64,000 bases of DNA from the NCBI RefSeq assembly GCF_013299165.1, contig NZ_JAAFKD010000025.1, positions 29,803 to 93,802 on the forward strand, in the 5' to 3' direction. The position numbers and the translations under genes are program-made. Numbering within the stretch: position 1 is the stretch's first letter; every line of letters starts with the position of its first letter. Positions 44,804 through 54,201 of this stretch are shown here, piece by piece. The DNA comes from Microcoleus sp. bin38.metabat.b11b12b14.051 (GTDB taxonomy: Bacteria > Cyanobacteriota > Cyanobacteriia > Cyanobacteriales > Microcoleaceae). The notes under the pieces were generated by a model, which searched no databases, had not been told where the DNA came from, and saw only the letters and a list, made by a program, of their open reading frames with translations.

Positions 44804-45237
44804 ATATTTGCCAGTAAGTTGCTACCAGGAATTGCTAGAATTTAATTCGGTTTAGTGCCGCTTATTGGCAAATTTTGAGCATGAAAATTAGACCGTAGTA
44901 ATAATGACGGTTGAGCAACTATCTCAGAAACCCCGAACACAAAATCAGGATTATATTAAATTCCTGCGAGCGTCAGATCGGTGAAAATCATTTGCTGAAG
45001 ACAGGCTTAATTATTTAAGGGATTTTGTGAGAAATTAACTAATTTTAGTTTCGCTCTCATCTTAAAATACCTCAGTGATACTACTGAGAATGTTTACAAA
45101 TATTAATACCTAGATAAAGTTAGGATTTTGGCGGAATTGTGCCTTACCTCAAATCGGACAGCAATTCCCTGGTATTGGAGCATGGAGCATTGAAAATTAA
45201 ATAATTGCGAATCTCATGTTCGGTGGATTACAAACGG

Positions 45238-45290
45238 TTTGTAGTGCGGACGCCAGGACGCTCTGCATCTGGCGGTTCAAGTCCGCACTA
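45238..45290. repeat. Hairpin repeat of the GTAGTGCGGACTT family, variant
   Basis: GTTTGTAGTGCGGACGCCAG and CAAGTCCGCACTAC form the arms, with a diverged middle (GACGCTCTGCATCTGGCGG). Confidence 0.7.
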
Positions 45291-45430
45291 CTTGGACGAT
45301 CGCGCGCGGTTAATCGATCGCATACGATATGACTGCTCAGAACAACTAAGGTTGAGATATTCCTTTCTGTTGCACGATTTTTATCAACAAGTTTCAGCAA
45401 GGGGCTTTCACGCTTGTTGCACAACAAATA

Positions 45431-45524
45431 CAGCAGTTTTTCATTGCCTAAAATACAGGTAGGGACTCAAGGTTTGCTTGAGTCCCTACGCGAAATCTGT
45501 ATCGCAATCAATGAAAAACTGCTG
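45431..45524. mobile_element. 94-bp palindromic MITE with TA flanks (Tc1/IS630-like)
   Basis: Ends CAGCAGTTTTTCATTG and CAATGAAAAACTGCTG are perfect inverted repeats, each flanked by TA, the target duplication of IS630/Tc1-type transposases. The centre is a second stem, AGGGACTCAAG / CTTGAGTCCCT. No coding capacity. Confidence 0.65.
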
Positions 45525-45727
45525 TAAATTTGCTTGAGGAGCGAGCATCAGCATCGCGCCCAAAGCGATGGGGAATCATCCCATAACTTAGTTAGTGTTT
45601 GGACTTAAACAATAAAACAGACGCAGCGATCGTGTAATATCGCCGTTTGTCGCGGCCGCAGACAGTTAGTGCGCCTCTGAACGCGCCAATCCTGGGCGCA
45701 ATTTCCCAAGGGCGGGTGCAGTGAAAA

Positions 45728-46102
45728 TTACTCATCCATCCGCATCAGCTTGCGGTAAAACGTTTTGGAAAAATCGACGGTACGAGTGCGCTGAAAAGTC
45801 AAAAGTACCTCAATTAAGCAACTGACAAACTCAGAGCTTTGCATCGTCACTTCATAGCTGAGTTCCGCATTGCCGTCAAACAACACCTGACAGCGGGTCA
45901 AATCGATCGGCAGCGACGGGATATTCCAACTAGCGACAAACGGCACGTCCTCGCCACCGTCAATTTTTCTTGCTCCCTCCAAGCTTTTGAGCTTGTAGAG
46001 ACCGATCGCGTGCGGCAAAAACTTGCGCCGGGGCTCCTGACAAAAAGGTGCGTACACTTTCACTTCTCTGTCGTCGGCTGGCTTCAGTTGAGGAAGAGAC
46101 AT
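45728..46102 (-). CDS. Hypothetical protein
   Basis: 124 residues from ATG at 46102 (MSLPQLKPADDREVKVYAPF); a TTG six codons upstream is possible but less likely. Soluble, no signal peptide. Notable stretches are WNIPSLPIDLTRCQVLFDGNAE and a basic C-terminus FSKTFYRKLMRMDE. Family not recognised. Divergent from the GT2 gene with about 250 bp between starts. Confidence 0.6.
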   Translation of the reverse strand: MSLPQLKPADDREVKVYAPFCQEPRRKFLPHAIGLYKLKSLEGARKIDGGEDVPFVASWNIPSLPIDLTRCQVLFDGNAELSYEVTMQSSEFVSCLIEVLLTFQRTRTVDFSKTFYRKLMRMDE

Positions 46103-46352
46103 ATTTCCACATCCTGACAATTACTACTAGCAGTTTAGTTGAGCTGCTGTGCAAAAATTAACAGATATTCCAGGGCAAGCGCAAGCACGCACTCAAGCCC
46201 AAGAGTCTGTGGAATGCCAGTTTAGCCTTGCGGTACAAGTCGCGTGTCCCCGCCCACAAGCTCGGGTCTGCTTTCGCCAAAAGCTCAGAAACTGATACAG
46301 TAAATACTTATCTCTAAAATCAAAAACTATTGGTGGTTGAATCAAGTAACCT

Positions 46353-47879
46353 ATGCAGGATAGTTCTTGGCCAGAAAACGACGCTCGCACCGAGCTTAAC
46401 TTGGACATCCCTGATTTGGCTCAAGAAGAGCTCAAGAGTTTGACCTCGAACTCGAAAGTCGCCAAAGTATTTGCTTTACCAGACATCGGCGACTCCATGT
46501 TTGATGCGGAAACAACAACAGAGCGAACGGTGGGGGTGTCTGTGCCGGGATCTCCTTCTTTTCCTGACAATCTGTACCGTGGACGGCGGGGAAAAGCCGC
46601 GGCGGTACTGGCGGCAATTTGGGGAGGGACGATCGCCCTGCACTTGATTTCTTGGGGTGCGTGGGTAGTCTGGGCGCTGACGGGGCTGCTGTGGGTGCAA
46701 GCCCTGCGAGTTTTGTTGGCCAAACCGAAACCGACACTGCCGCCTCTGGCTGATGAAAGTCGAGAAGACTGGCCCTACGTGTCGCTGCTGGTGGCGGCAA
46801 AAAATGAGGAAGCGGTGATTGCTCGATTGGTAGAATCAATCTGCAATTTAGATTATCCGATCGACCGTTACGAACTTTGGGCGATCGACGATCGCAGCAG
46901 CGACGCTACGCCGATGGTATTGGAACAGCTAACAAAACAGTACCCGCAGCTCAAAGTATTTCGCAGAGAAGCAAATGCCAGCGGCGGCAAGTCGGGAGCC
47001 CTGAATCAAGTTTTGCCGCTGACTCGCGGGGAATTTGTGGGCATATTTGACGCCGACGCGACGGTAACGCCGGATTTGCTGCGCCACGTGCTGCCGGTGT
47101 TCGATCGACAACAGGTAGGGGCGGTACAAGTCAGAAAGGCGATCGCCAATGCCGCGGTAAATGTTTGGACTCGCGGCCAAGAAGCAGAAATGGCTCTCGA
47201 CAGTTTTTTCCAGCAGCAGCGGACTGCGATCGGCGGCATTGGAGAATTGCGCGGTAACGGTCAATTCATGCGCCGCACCGCCTTGGAACGCTGCGGCGGC
47301 TGGAACGAGGAAACAATTACCGACGACCTGGATTTGACGGTGAGGCTGCACCTAGACCGTTGGGATATTGAGTTTCTGGCTTTCCCAGCCGTGTCTGAAG
47401 AAGGTGTCACTAACGCTGGCGCCCTGTGGCACCAGCGCAATCGGTGGGCAGAAGGTGGCTATCAGCGCTATCTTGACTACTGGCGGCTGATTTTACGCAA
47501 CCGCATGGGAACTGGCAAAACTTGGGATTTATTTGGATTTTGGGTATCTCAATATCTCTTGCCTACTGTAGCTTTCCCCGATTGTTTGATGTCTGTGGCG
47601 CTGCGCCGGATGCCGATCGCCAGTCCCCTAACTTTCATGACTCTTACCTTGTCAGTGGTGGGAATGTTTGTAGGTCTGCGCCGCACTCGCAAACAGACTA
47701 AATTTGAGGTAAAAACAGTTTTTGTCACCTTGCTGCAAACGCTGCGCGGTACTGTGTATATGTTGCACTGGCTGCTGGTAGGGACTGTCACGGCTCGGAT
47801 TGCGGTACGGCCCAAGCGGCTTAAATGGGTCAAAACTGTTCATCAAGGCGCTGCTACCATCAATTCAGTTGACAGTTGA
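46353..47879 (+). CDS. Membrane glycosyltransferase, family 2 (processive type)
   Basis: 508 residues. N-terminal cytoplasmic segment (1-75), two hydrophobic segments (about 78-115), then a GT-A domain (about 135-370): VSLLVAAKNEEAVIARLVES, AIDDRSSDATP (first Asp), GIFDADATVTP (D-x-D), ELRGNGQFMRRTAL, ETITDDLDLT (catalytic Asp) and QRNRW, the Q-x-x-R-W of processive synthases. C-terminal membrane helices about 385-500. Builds an exopolysaccharide or glycolipid; the sugar is unknown. The last residues (SVDS and stop) are encoded by the first heptamers of a repeat tract. Confidence 0.9.
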   Translation: MQDSSWPENDARTELNLDIPDLAQEELKSLTSNSKVAKVFALPDIGDSMFDAETTTERTVGVSVPGSPSFPDNLYRGRRGKAAAVLAAIWGGTIALHLISWGAWVVWALTGLLWVQALRVLLAKPKPTLPPLADESREDWPYVSLLVAAKNEEAVIARLVESICNLDYPIDRYELWAIDDRSSDATPMVLEQLTKQYPQLKVFRREANASGGKSGALNQVLPLTRGEFVGIFDADATVTPDLLRHVLPVFDRQQVGAVQVRKAIANAAVNVWTRGQEAEMALDSFFQQQRTAIGGIGELRGNGQFMRRTALERCGGWNEETITDDLDLTVRLHLDRWDIEFLAFPAVSEEGVTNAGALWHQRNRWAEGGYQRYLDYWRLILRNRMGTGKTWDLFGFWVSQYLLPTVAFPDCLMSVALRRMPIASPLTFMTLTLSVVGMFVGLRRTRKQTKFEVKTVFVTLLQTLRGTVYMLHWLLVGTVTARIAVRPKRLKWVKTVHQGAATINSVDS

Positions 47880-47990
47880 CAGTTGACCAGGGACAGTTGG
47901 CAGTTGGCAGTTGGCAGTTGGCAGTTGACAGTTGACAGTTGACAGTTGACAGTTGACAGTTGGCAGTTGTTAGTTGACAATTGACAGCTT
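47865..47990. repeat. Heptamer tandem repeat (CAGTTGA / CAGTTGG)
   Basis: About 16 copies of the complement of the CAACTGT heptamer. The tract overlaps the final codons and the stop of the GT2 gene. Confidence 0.85.
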
Positions 47991-48427
47991 TAGTCAGTTG
48001 GCAGCGACCTCTAACTGGAAGGAATAAGATTTGAGCAATCAATCGTCTTCTTTTAATTGCTACATACAAGGAAGAGGCTTTATATTAATGCTTTGGGGTA
48101 AAAATTTAGCAGCAAGATTGAGTAACGTTATTGCTCTGAAGTCTGAGGACAAAACAACTACCAAGAATCGCCGAATATGTTGCCGCCAGAGCCGCCAGTT
48201 AAATTTGGTATTTGTCTGAAAAAACACTTTGAAACAGCTTAAGTAATAGGTAATCGGCGATGGTAATAACGAATAAGTAATGGGCAATACAAAAGTCTAA
48301 AATTAAAAGATAAAAATCATAAATTTTAATTTTTAGCTTGACAAAAAGCCAATTAGTATCTATTAATTATGAATTGCCAATTACGACGAATTGCTTGTTG
48401 CCAACTACCCGTCACCCGTTATAAATA
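47991..48427. other. Non-coding upstream region of sucC
   Basis: Nothing certain. A possible 43-codon frame (ATG at 48090 after AAGAGG) gives a basic peptide without family resemblance; not called. Confidence 0.4.
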
Positions 48428-49660
48428 ATGGATTTGTTAGAGTACCAAGCCAAATCTTTATTTCGCCAGATGGCAATTCCGATTTTGCCGTCGCAGCGAA
48501 TTGACAATCCTGCCGACCTCAAAGGACTGAAAATTCCCTACCCAGTTGTACTTAAGTCGCAAGTGCGGGCTGGGGGACGGGGCAGAGCTGGCGGCGTTAA
48601 GTTTGTGGAAAATACGATCGATGCTGTAGCGGCAGCTCAAACAATTTTTAATTTGCCGATCGAAAACGAATATCCCCAAGTTTTGCTGGCAGAAGCGAAG
48701 TACAACGCCGATCGAGAATTGTACTTGGCGGTACTCCTAGATCCCGTAGCGCGACGCCCGGTGCTTCTAGGTTCGAGAGAAGGAGGTATGGATGTCGAAG
48801 GGTCGATCGACCAAATGCAGCAAGTTGCGGTAGACCAGGAATTTTCGCCTTTCTACGCGAGGCGCCTGATGCTGAAAATGGGATTGCAGGGAGATTTGAT
48901 TCAATCGGTGAGCTCGATTGTCGAAAAAATGTATCGGCTGTTTGTTGAAAAAGATTTAGATTTAGTAGAAATCAATCCTCTGGGCATCAGTCCGACAGGA
49001 GAGGTAATGGCTTTAGACGGTAAAGTCACGGCTAACGACGATGCCTTGGGGCGGCATCCCGATTTGGTGTCACTCTCGGGTAAGACGCCCAGCAGCGGGA
49101 TCGCAGCAGAGAGGAGAAATCCCCATAGCACCGATCGGCGGAATTTTCAATCGAAGCAGCAGCACTCGCCGCCGCGGCAGTTTGACCCCAAACCTCCATC
49201 CTCAATCTCGTCGGATGGAGAATCCCTGGAATTAGTCGAACTAGAGGGGAATATCGGGATTCTGTGCAACGGAGTGGGCCTGACAATGGCAACTCTCGAT
49301 GCTGTAGCCCACCAAGGAGGAAAACCGGCTAATTTTGTGAATATTGGTTCCTTAGACCGCTACGATGCAGTAAATGCTCTGCGCGATCGCGCGGATGCGG
49401 GTCTGGAGTTAGTCGGTCAGGATAAAAGCGTTAAGGTGATACTGGTTAATATTTTGACCGCCTCCAAAACCGAGGAAATCACCGCTGCCGCCGTCGGCTA
49501 TTTGGAACGGAAAGCTCGCGCCAACCGCCACATCCAAGTTGTGCTGCGCCTGAATGAGAGCGATACTGATGCTGTGAAAAAGCGCTTGGGACAGTTGCCG
49601 GTGCAGCTAACTAGGACTTTGGATGAGGCAGCAGCAGCCTCTGTATCCTCCGCTAAGTAG
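48428..49660 (+). CDS. sucC: Succinyl-CoA ligase, beta subunit
   Basis: 410 residues. ATP-grasp domain (1-225): MDLLEYQAKSLFRQMAIPIL, VLKSQVRAGGRGRAGGVKF (phosphate loop), LVEINPLGISPTGEVMALDGK. CoA-ligase domain (about 265-405): GNIGILCNGVGLTMATLDAV, ANFVNIGSLDRYDAVNAL. Interconverts succinyl-CoA and succinate in the TCA cycle with SucD. Between the domains is a longer low-complexity linker (about 217-262; rich in Ser, Pro, Gln, Arg) than in E. coli SucC. Followed by sucD after 86 bp. Confidence 0.93.
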   Translation: MDLLEYQAKSLFRQMAIPILPSQRIDNPADLKGLKIPYPVVLKSQVRAGGRGRAGGVKFVENTIDAVAAAQTIFNLPIENEYPQVLLAEAKYNADRELYLAVLLDPVARRPVLLGSREGGMDVEGSIDQMQQVAVDQEFSPFYARRLMLKMGLQGDLIQSVSSIVEKMYRLFVEKDLDLVEINPLGISPTGEVMALDGKVTANDDALGRHPDLVSLSGKTPSSGIAAERRNPHSTDRRNFQSKQQHSPPRQFDPKPPSSISSDGESLELVELEGNIGILCNGVGLTMATLDAVAHQGGKPANFVNIGSLDRYDAVNALRDRADAGLELVGQDKSVKVILVNILTASKTEEITAAAVGYLERKARANRHIQVVLRLNESDTDAVKKRLGQLPVQLTRTLDEAAAASVSSAK

Positions 49661-49746
49661 TAGCAGCAGTCGATCGACCGTCTTCGAGATTTATGCGCCG
49701 GCCGACAGCTTCTGCTTTTTAAAGATCGAGTCTCAAGTGGGAAACA

Positions 49747-50643
49747 ATGAATTTAACTCCAGAAAGCAAAGTCCTCGTACAGGGCATTACAGAATCTCCC
49801 GCGTCAGCCCGTGTCGCCCTGATGATGAAAGCATACGGCACGAATGTAGTCGCCGGGGTCAGTCCCGGTCAAGGGGGACGGGAGTTGGAGGGAATTGAGA
49901 TTTTTGATTTGGTAGAAGAAGCCGTGGCGGCAGTGGGTCATGTTGACACTACGGTAATTTTGGTAGATGCTTACTCGGTGCTGGATGCGGCTCAAGAAGC
50001 GATCGCGGCAGGGATTCGGCAAATCGCGATCGTCACTGAGGGAGTGCCTCCTCTGGATATGGTGCGCTTAGTCAGAAAAGCAGAAGCCACCGAAACATTG
50101 GTAATCGGGCCCAACAGTCCTGGGATTATTGTCCCGGACAAATTGCTGCTGGGAACTCACCCCAAGGAATTTTATACGCCAGGTTCGATCGGGGTAATCA
50201 GCCGCAGCAGCACTTTGACTTACGAAGTTGCTCTAGAACTTACCGAGGCCGGTTTGGGACAATCGATGGCGGTTTGTATTGGCTGCGATGCGATTGTTGG
50301 TTCTTCTTTTATGCAGTGGCTGCAAATTTTGGACGAAGACGACAGCACCGAGGCGATTGTTTTGGTGGGGGAAGTTGGCGGTTGGAGCGAACAAGCTGCT
50401 GCTTCTTACATCGGTTCGGCGATCGACAAACCCGTGGTTGCTTATCTAGCCGGCCGCTACGCTCCCAAGGGCCCGTCTTTAGGTCACGCCGGCATCTTGA
50501 TCAGTTCTCGGGCTGCCGCCCAGAAAGCCTTTGGACTCAAGACAGAAAACAAAATGGCTGCCTTTGAAGAGGCCGAAATACCCGTAGCTGCGCGACCTTC
50601 AGAGGTTCCTAAGTTGCTCAAAAAACTGCTGAAAAAAACTTGA
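49747..50643 (+). CDS. sucD: Succinyl-CoA ligase, alpha subunit
   Basis: 298 residues. CoA-binding Rossmann domain (1-125): VLVQGITESPASARVALMM, VAGVSPGQGG, then IVTEGVPPLDMVRL and GPNSPGIIVPDKLLLG. Ligase domain: GSIGVISRSSTLTYEVALEL, SMAVCIGCDAIVGSSF, VLVGEVGG, and the phosphohistidine loop GPSLGHAGILIS. Forms the active enzyme with SucC just upstream. The ATG at 49747 fits the family N-terminus. Confidence 0.94.
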   Translation: MNLTPESKVLVQGITESPASARVALMMKAYGTNVVAGVSPGQGGRELEGIEIFDLVEEAVAAVGHVDTTVILVDAYSVLDAAQEAIAAGIRQIAIVTEGVPPLDMVRLVRKAEATETLVIGPNSPGIIVPDKLLLGTHPKEFYTPGSIGVISRSSTLTYEVALELTEAGLGQSMAVCIGCDAIVGSSFMQWLQILDEDDSTEAIVLVGEVGGWSEQAAASYIGSAIDKPVVAYLAGRYAPKGPSLGHAGILISSRAAAQKAFGLKTENKMAAFEEAEIPVAARPSEVPKLLKKLLKKT

Positions 50644-50667
50644 TTGTTATCAAAAGAACAAAATCAA

Positions 50668-50930
50668 ACAGGTTCGTAATGAGGACTTTAGTCCGCAGGT
50701 TTGCAACAGGTTGGTAACAGGTTTGTAGTGAGGACTTTAGTCCGCAAAAAACCAGGTTTGTAGCGAGGACTTTAGTCCGCAAAAAACCAGGTTTGTAGTG
50801 AGGACTTTAGTCCGCAAAAAACCAGATTTGTAGCGAAGACTTAAAGTCCGCAAAAAACCAGGTTTGTAGCGAAGACTTAAAGTCCGCAAAAAACCAGGTT
50901 TGTAGTGAGGACTTTAGTCCGCAAAAAATC
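50668..50930. repeat. Tandem array of GTTTGTAGTGAGGACTTTAG units
   Basis: Seven units of about 34-37 bp, each CAGGTTTGTAGTGAGGACTT then TAGTCCGCAAAAAAC; two units read GCGAAGACTTAAAGTCCGC. These are single-arm relatives of the hairpin repeats at 28414-28766. Confidence 0.88.
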
Positions 50931-51046
50931 AGAAAACTAGCATTCCCAACGAGATAGAACCTGTTGGTAACGCCGATAATTATTATACAGTTTAAAAAAA
51001 ATATTGCTAGATAACAATTGTGAGGTTTGTTTCCTTCATTCAATGT

Positions 51047-51113
51047 GTAAGGTGCGTCGCTATTAGATTTGCACTCGCATTTAGAGATTGTCTTTCTTCG
51101 ACACACCCTACAG
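51047..51113. repeat. Diverged hairpin repeat (TAAGGTGCGTC type)
   Basis: Arms GTGTAAGGTGCGTCG and CGACACACCCTAC; related to the pair at 9233-9390. Confidence 0.5.
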
Positions 51114-51143
51114 ATACTGCGGCATTAATCGGGAAAATGGGTA

Positions 51144-51842
51144 TTACCAGAGTCCCCTGATCGGCCTGACGGGCTGCGGTGCGGGTGCTGGTAGCGGTGG
51201 GGGGCGACTTACAGCAGGGGCAGTTGGCCGCACGTTGCGGGAAGGTGCGATCGTCGTACTTTCGGTGCGATTTGTTTCAGTTGTCCTCGTTGTCTCGCGC
51301 TGGGACTCTTGAAGCAGGCTGCTCAAATTTCCGGCCAAACCCTGAATCTTCCCAACAGTTGCAGCAATGCTGGCAACATCTACGTAAACCTCCGGTAGAG
51401 GATACTTTTGCAAAATTTCCAGCAGCGACACCTTACCGTCATCGCCGGATGCCAGAATCACCGCCGCCCTGAGGGCTTTGCCACTTTCTGTGCGCCGCTG
51501 AGTCCGAATTGCTTGACCAATTTCGTCAGTAATTTTTTCTCCCGGGGTGCTGTAAAGTACCCGGGCTAGATTAGTCGGCTTTAAACCGATTTGTAAACCG
51601 ATCAACCCCTGCAATATTTTTGGGTCGATTTTGGAGAACCCGATAATTTGTTTGAGGGTTGGCGTCGCAGTCCCGTCTTTAGCAAACTCTTCTAAGTCGC
51701 TGATAGTTATGGCTTGCCGGATCGGGCCCAATGTCAGGACAATTTTTTCAGCGCCTAAGGCTCTACTGCTACTAGATAATAAGCTCCCGCTTGCTCCTAA
51801 AAACAGGGCAATGCCGATCGATACAAATTTTGTTAATTTCAT
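51144..51842 (-). CDS. DUF1400 protein
   Basis: 232 residues. Signal peptide about 1-30 (FVSIGIALFLGASGSLLSSS). The mature domain has the DUF1400 pattern: AEKIVLTLGPIRQAITISDLEEFA, FSKIDPKILQGLIGLQIGL, VLYSTPGEKITDEIGQAI and ALRAAVILASGDDGKVSLLEIL. In cyanobacteria this domain often precedes an alpha/beta hydrolase; here it stands alone, followed by a Ser/Thr/Pro-rich tail (about 190-232, PPPLPAPAPQPV). Function unknown. Periplasmic location is predicted. Confidence 0.88.
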   Translation of the reverse strand: MKLTKFVSIGIALFLGASGSLLSSSSRALGAEKIVLTLGPIRQAITISDLEEFAKDGTATPTLKQIIGFSKIDPKILQGLIGLQIGLKPTNLARVLYSTPGEKITDEIGQAIRTQRRTESGKALRAAVILASGDDGKVSLLEILQKYPLPEVYVDVASIAATVGKIQGLAGNLSSLLQESQRETTRTTETNRTESTTIAPSRNVRPTAPAVSRPPPLPAPAPQPVRPIRGLW

Positions 51843-51865
51843 AAAAATTCTCGGTAAGTGTGAAA

Positions 51866-52274
51866 CTCAGTCCCTTTAGGGCTGAGAGGAAAACGACGCG
51901 AGCGACTTTTTCAGTCGCGTTGAATCTTTTCATTACCGCGCAAGGGAATTGCTTGGCTCTTGTGTACTTTTGTAATGTACTTTCACTCTTGACAATTACC
52001 ATCTCAAACCTTACAATCCTGTACGCATAATGTTTGCTCTTTTGGAGCCTCCCTTTCGGGGTAATGTTAGCCTCGTCAATGTTATGAGGGCTTGTTAAGC
52101 TAGCAGCACAGTTTCAGTGACTTTAAAACTGGTTAACTACTAGCGACAGAGCAGGGGACTGGCGAGAGCATCCACAGGGTGTCGTGACCCAAATAACGTA
52201 GTCAGTTAAGACGCTTGACTGGTCAGTATAGCTTGCTTGATTACTCTTACAAGCTCAGTCCGTTTAGGGCTGAG
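51866..52274 (+). mobile_element. Possible non-autonomous IS200/IS605-type element
   Basis: Two near-identical hairpins in the same orientation, CTCAGTCCCTTTAGGGCTGA (51866-51886) and CTCAGTCCGTTTAGGGCTGA (52254-52274), each with an unpaired T on the left arm, the signature of IS200/IS605 ends recognised by a Y1 transposase. The 370 bp between them has no transposase frame. A further hairpin (GCGACTTTTTCAGTCGC) lies near the left end. The exact termini cannot be set from one copy. Confidence 0.5.
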
Positions 52275-52536
52275 TTACTGACATTCAGTTTGAGCGATCG
52301 ATTAATTTTTTTTTCCTCGGTGTGTACATTATAGGTGCAGCAGTTATATTCTACAAGGTCACGAGTGTAAGTTGCGCCCGCATCACACCCACAATCTCGA
52401 TCGCGAATGGCGATCGCTCTCGACAGGCTGAATAATTAACCGCAGGTACAGCAATATTTTTTATTGGATTCATTCTGCCTTCTACTTTATACATCACATC
52501 GACTTCATTGCCCCACATAAATTTGTTCTATAAGTT
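52275..52536. other. Upstream region of hpsL
   Basis: AT-rich; no recognised signal or repeat beyond HIP1-like sites near 52401-52415. Confidence 0.4.
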
Positions 52537-54201
52537 ATGTTTAAAACCAAGCAAAAATCAAAAAAAAACAAAAACAAGCACACCGAAAAAACTGCAATAG
52601 TCAGCAAAAAAGAAGTGGCTGCCCAAAAACGCAAAACTTCACAAAAGCGCAATGAATTAGTGCAGGCGATCGTCATTTGTTGCTTGGTCAGCCTGAGTGT
52701 CACCATCCCTTTGTTGTTCGTGACCCGCCCTAAGATGGCGATAGCAGGAGGCGCAGCCATAGCCATTTTACTGCTTTCCTACAAATACCCCCGCCCAGCT
52801 TTGTGGGCTTTTTTAATTTACCTGCCTTTGAGCGGTACAGTTACCTACGCAATTGGGGGCGGTAATGCAGCATTTCAAGTAGCTAAAGATGCTTTTTACA
52901 TACCAGCTCTCATCGCTTTAATTCAAAGCTGCAAAAATAAACAATTGCCTGTGTTCATTCCCAAACAAATGCTTTCTACCTTCAGCATCCTGTTGATGAT
53001 GGCAATGCTGACTTTAATTTTTGTCAACGGAGAAATGCAGCTCCACCCTATTAGGGGCGACAAACCGATTCTGCAAGGAATTCTCGGTTTAAAAGTATTG
53101 ATAGGTTACATACCGCTGATTGGTTGTACCTACTATCTGCTCCGCACTAAGAAGGATTTGGTGTTTTTTGGTCGAATGCACCTAGTTTTGGCGATCGTTT
53201 GCTGCGTTCTTGGTTTGATTCAGTACCTGTTGCTGCAAAGTGGCAAGTGCGCCGGCACCCGAGGCATGATTGGAGAAGAATTATATAAAGCAACTCTGCA
53301 AGCTAGATGTTTTGTTGGCGGTTCTCTGGTATTCAGTCCAGAAGTCAAATTTATCCGCTTGCCGGGAACTTTTGTAGCACCTTGGCAGTGGGCTTGGTTT
53401 TTAATTTCTAATGCTTTTTTAACCTTTGCCTCGGCTTTTTGCGATCCTTCCTTCTGGTGGCGAGCTATCGGTTTACTTGGCATGGCATTAGTATTTGCCA
53501 ATGCCGTTATTTCCGGTCAAAGAGCTGCTTTAGTTATGGTTCCAGTTGCTACGGCAATCCTGCTGATTCTCACCGGCCAATTAGTTAATTTTAAGAGATT
53601 TATTCCGATCGGTGCAGGACTCGCAATTCTGCTGTTTGTCGGTGCCGCAGTTAACCCGGGAATTGTCGAGCAGCGGTGGGATAGTTTTGTTAACCGCTGG
53701 AATGCTGCACCTCCCCAGCAATTTCTTTCTAATCAGTTAGAGCAAAGTAACAATTTTATCATTGGAAAACCTCTGGGCAGAGGTGTGGGACGAGCTACTA
53801 ATTCAACGCGGATATTTGGGACTACGCAGCTCATTGAAACTTTCCATCCAAAGTTGATTTACGAACTAGGCTATCCGGGAATGATTGCTTTTCAAATCAT
53901 GTTATTACAATTGGCTTTTTTAACTTTTAGATCGTACCGTTCTGTGAAAGACAAAAGTTTGCGGAGTTACGGAGCTAGTTTTTGGGTATTTGTGGGATTT
54001 ATTACGATCAATCCTCAATATTATCCGCTGGATGTAGATCCAGTGTGCGTGTATTACTGGGTGTTGGCTGGGGCAATTTTAAAGCTACCCAAAATTGACA
54101 AACAGGTGCAGGATGAAAAACATCAGGAACTTGAGGGGCATGAATTGGAAGTTCACCAACAGTTGAAGGAGAAAAAAATTATTGCGTCTGCTCCTATTTG
54201 A
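52537..54201 (+). CDS. hpsL: HpsL-like polysaccharide biosynthesis membrane protein
   Basis: 554 residues. A basic Lys-rich N-terminus (1-40) is followed by about 11 membrane helices, with the family stretches PRPALWAFLIYLPLSGTVTYAI, GGGNAAFQVAKDAFYIPALIAL, KVLIGYIPLIGCTYYL and RLPGTFVAPWQWAWFLI. This matches HpsL of the hormogonium polysaccharide locus of filamentous cyanobacteria; an O-antigen ligase/polymerase-like role is suggested by the topology. It is not next to other hps genes here, so its exact polymer is inferred. The final 8 bp overlap the end of the convergent beta-propeller gene. Confidence 0.85.
   Translation: MFKTKQKSKKNKNKHTEKTAIVSKKEVAAQKRKTSQKRNELVQAIVICCLVSLSVTIPLLFVTRPKMAIAGGAAIAILLLSYKYPRPALWAFLIYLPLSGTVTYAIGGGNAAFQVAKDAFYIPALIALIQSCKNKQLPVFIPKQMLSTFSILLMMAMLTLIFVNGEMQLHPIRGDKPILQGILGLKVLIGYIPLIGCTYYLLRTKKDLVFFGRMHLVLAIVCCVLGLIQYLLLQSGKCAGTRGMIGEELYKATLQARCFVGGSLVFSPEVKFIRLPGTFVAPWQWAWFLISNAFLTFASAFCDPSFWWRAIGLLGMALVFANAVISGQRAALVMVPVATAILLILTGQLVNFKRFIPIGAGLAILLFVGAAVNPGIVEQRWDSFVNRWNAAPPQQFLSNQLEQSNNFIIGKPLGRGVGRATNSTRIFGTTQLIETFHPKLIYELGYPGMIAFQIMLLQLAFLTFRSYRSVKDKSLRSYGASFWVFVGFITINPQYYPLDVDPVCVYYWVLAGAILKLPKIDKQVQDEKHQELEGHELEVHQQLKEKKIIASAPI

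Larger units (their letters stand above)
43862..45727. other. About 1.9 kb non-coding repeat field upstream of the RTX gene
   Basis: Contains three 135-bp direct repeats, heptamer and GC-rich tandem tracts (44100-44810), a single hairpin repeat (45238-45290) and a palindromic MITE-like element (45431-45524). 44811-45230 shows no recognised feature. Open frames here (76 and 85 codons at about 45.2-45.46 kb) lie within the repeats. Confidence 0.7.

Noticed and set aside
48090..48219. 43-codon basic peptide frame before sucC
   Set aside because: Weak Shine-Dalgarno only; no similarity or context to support it.
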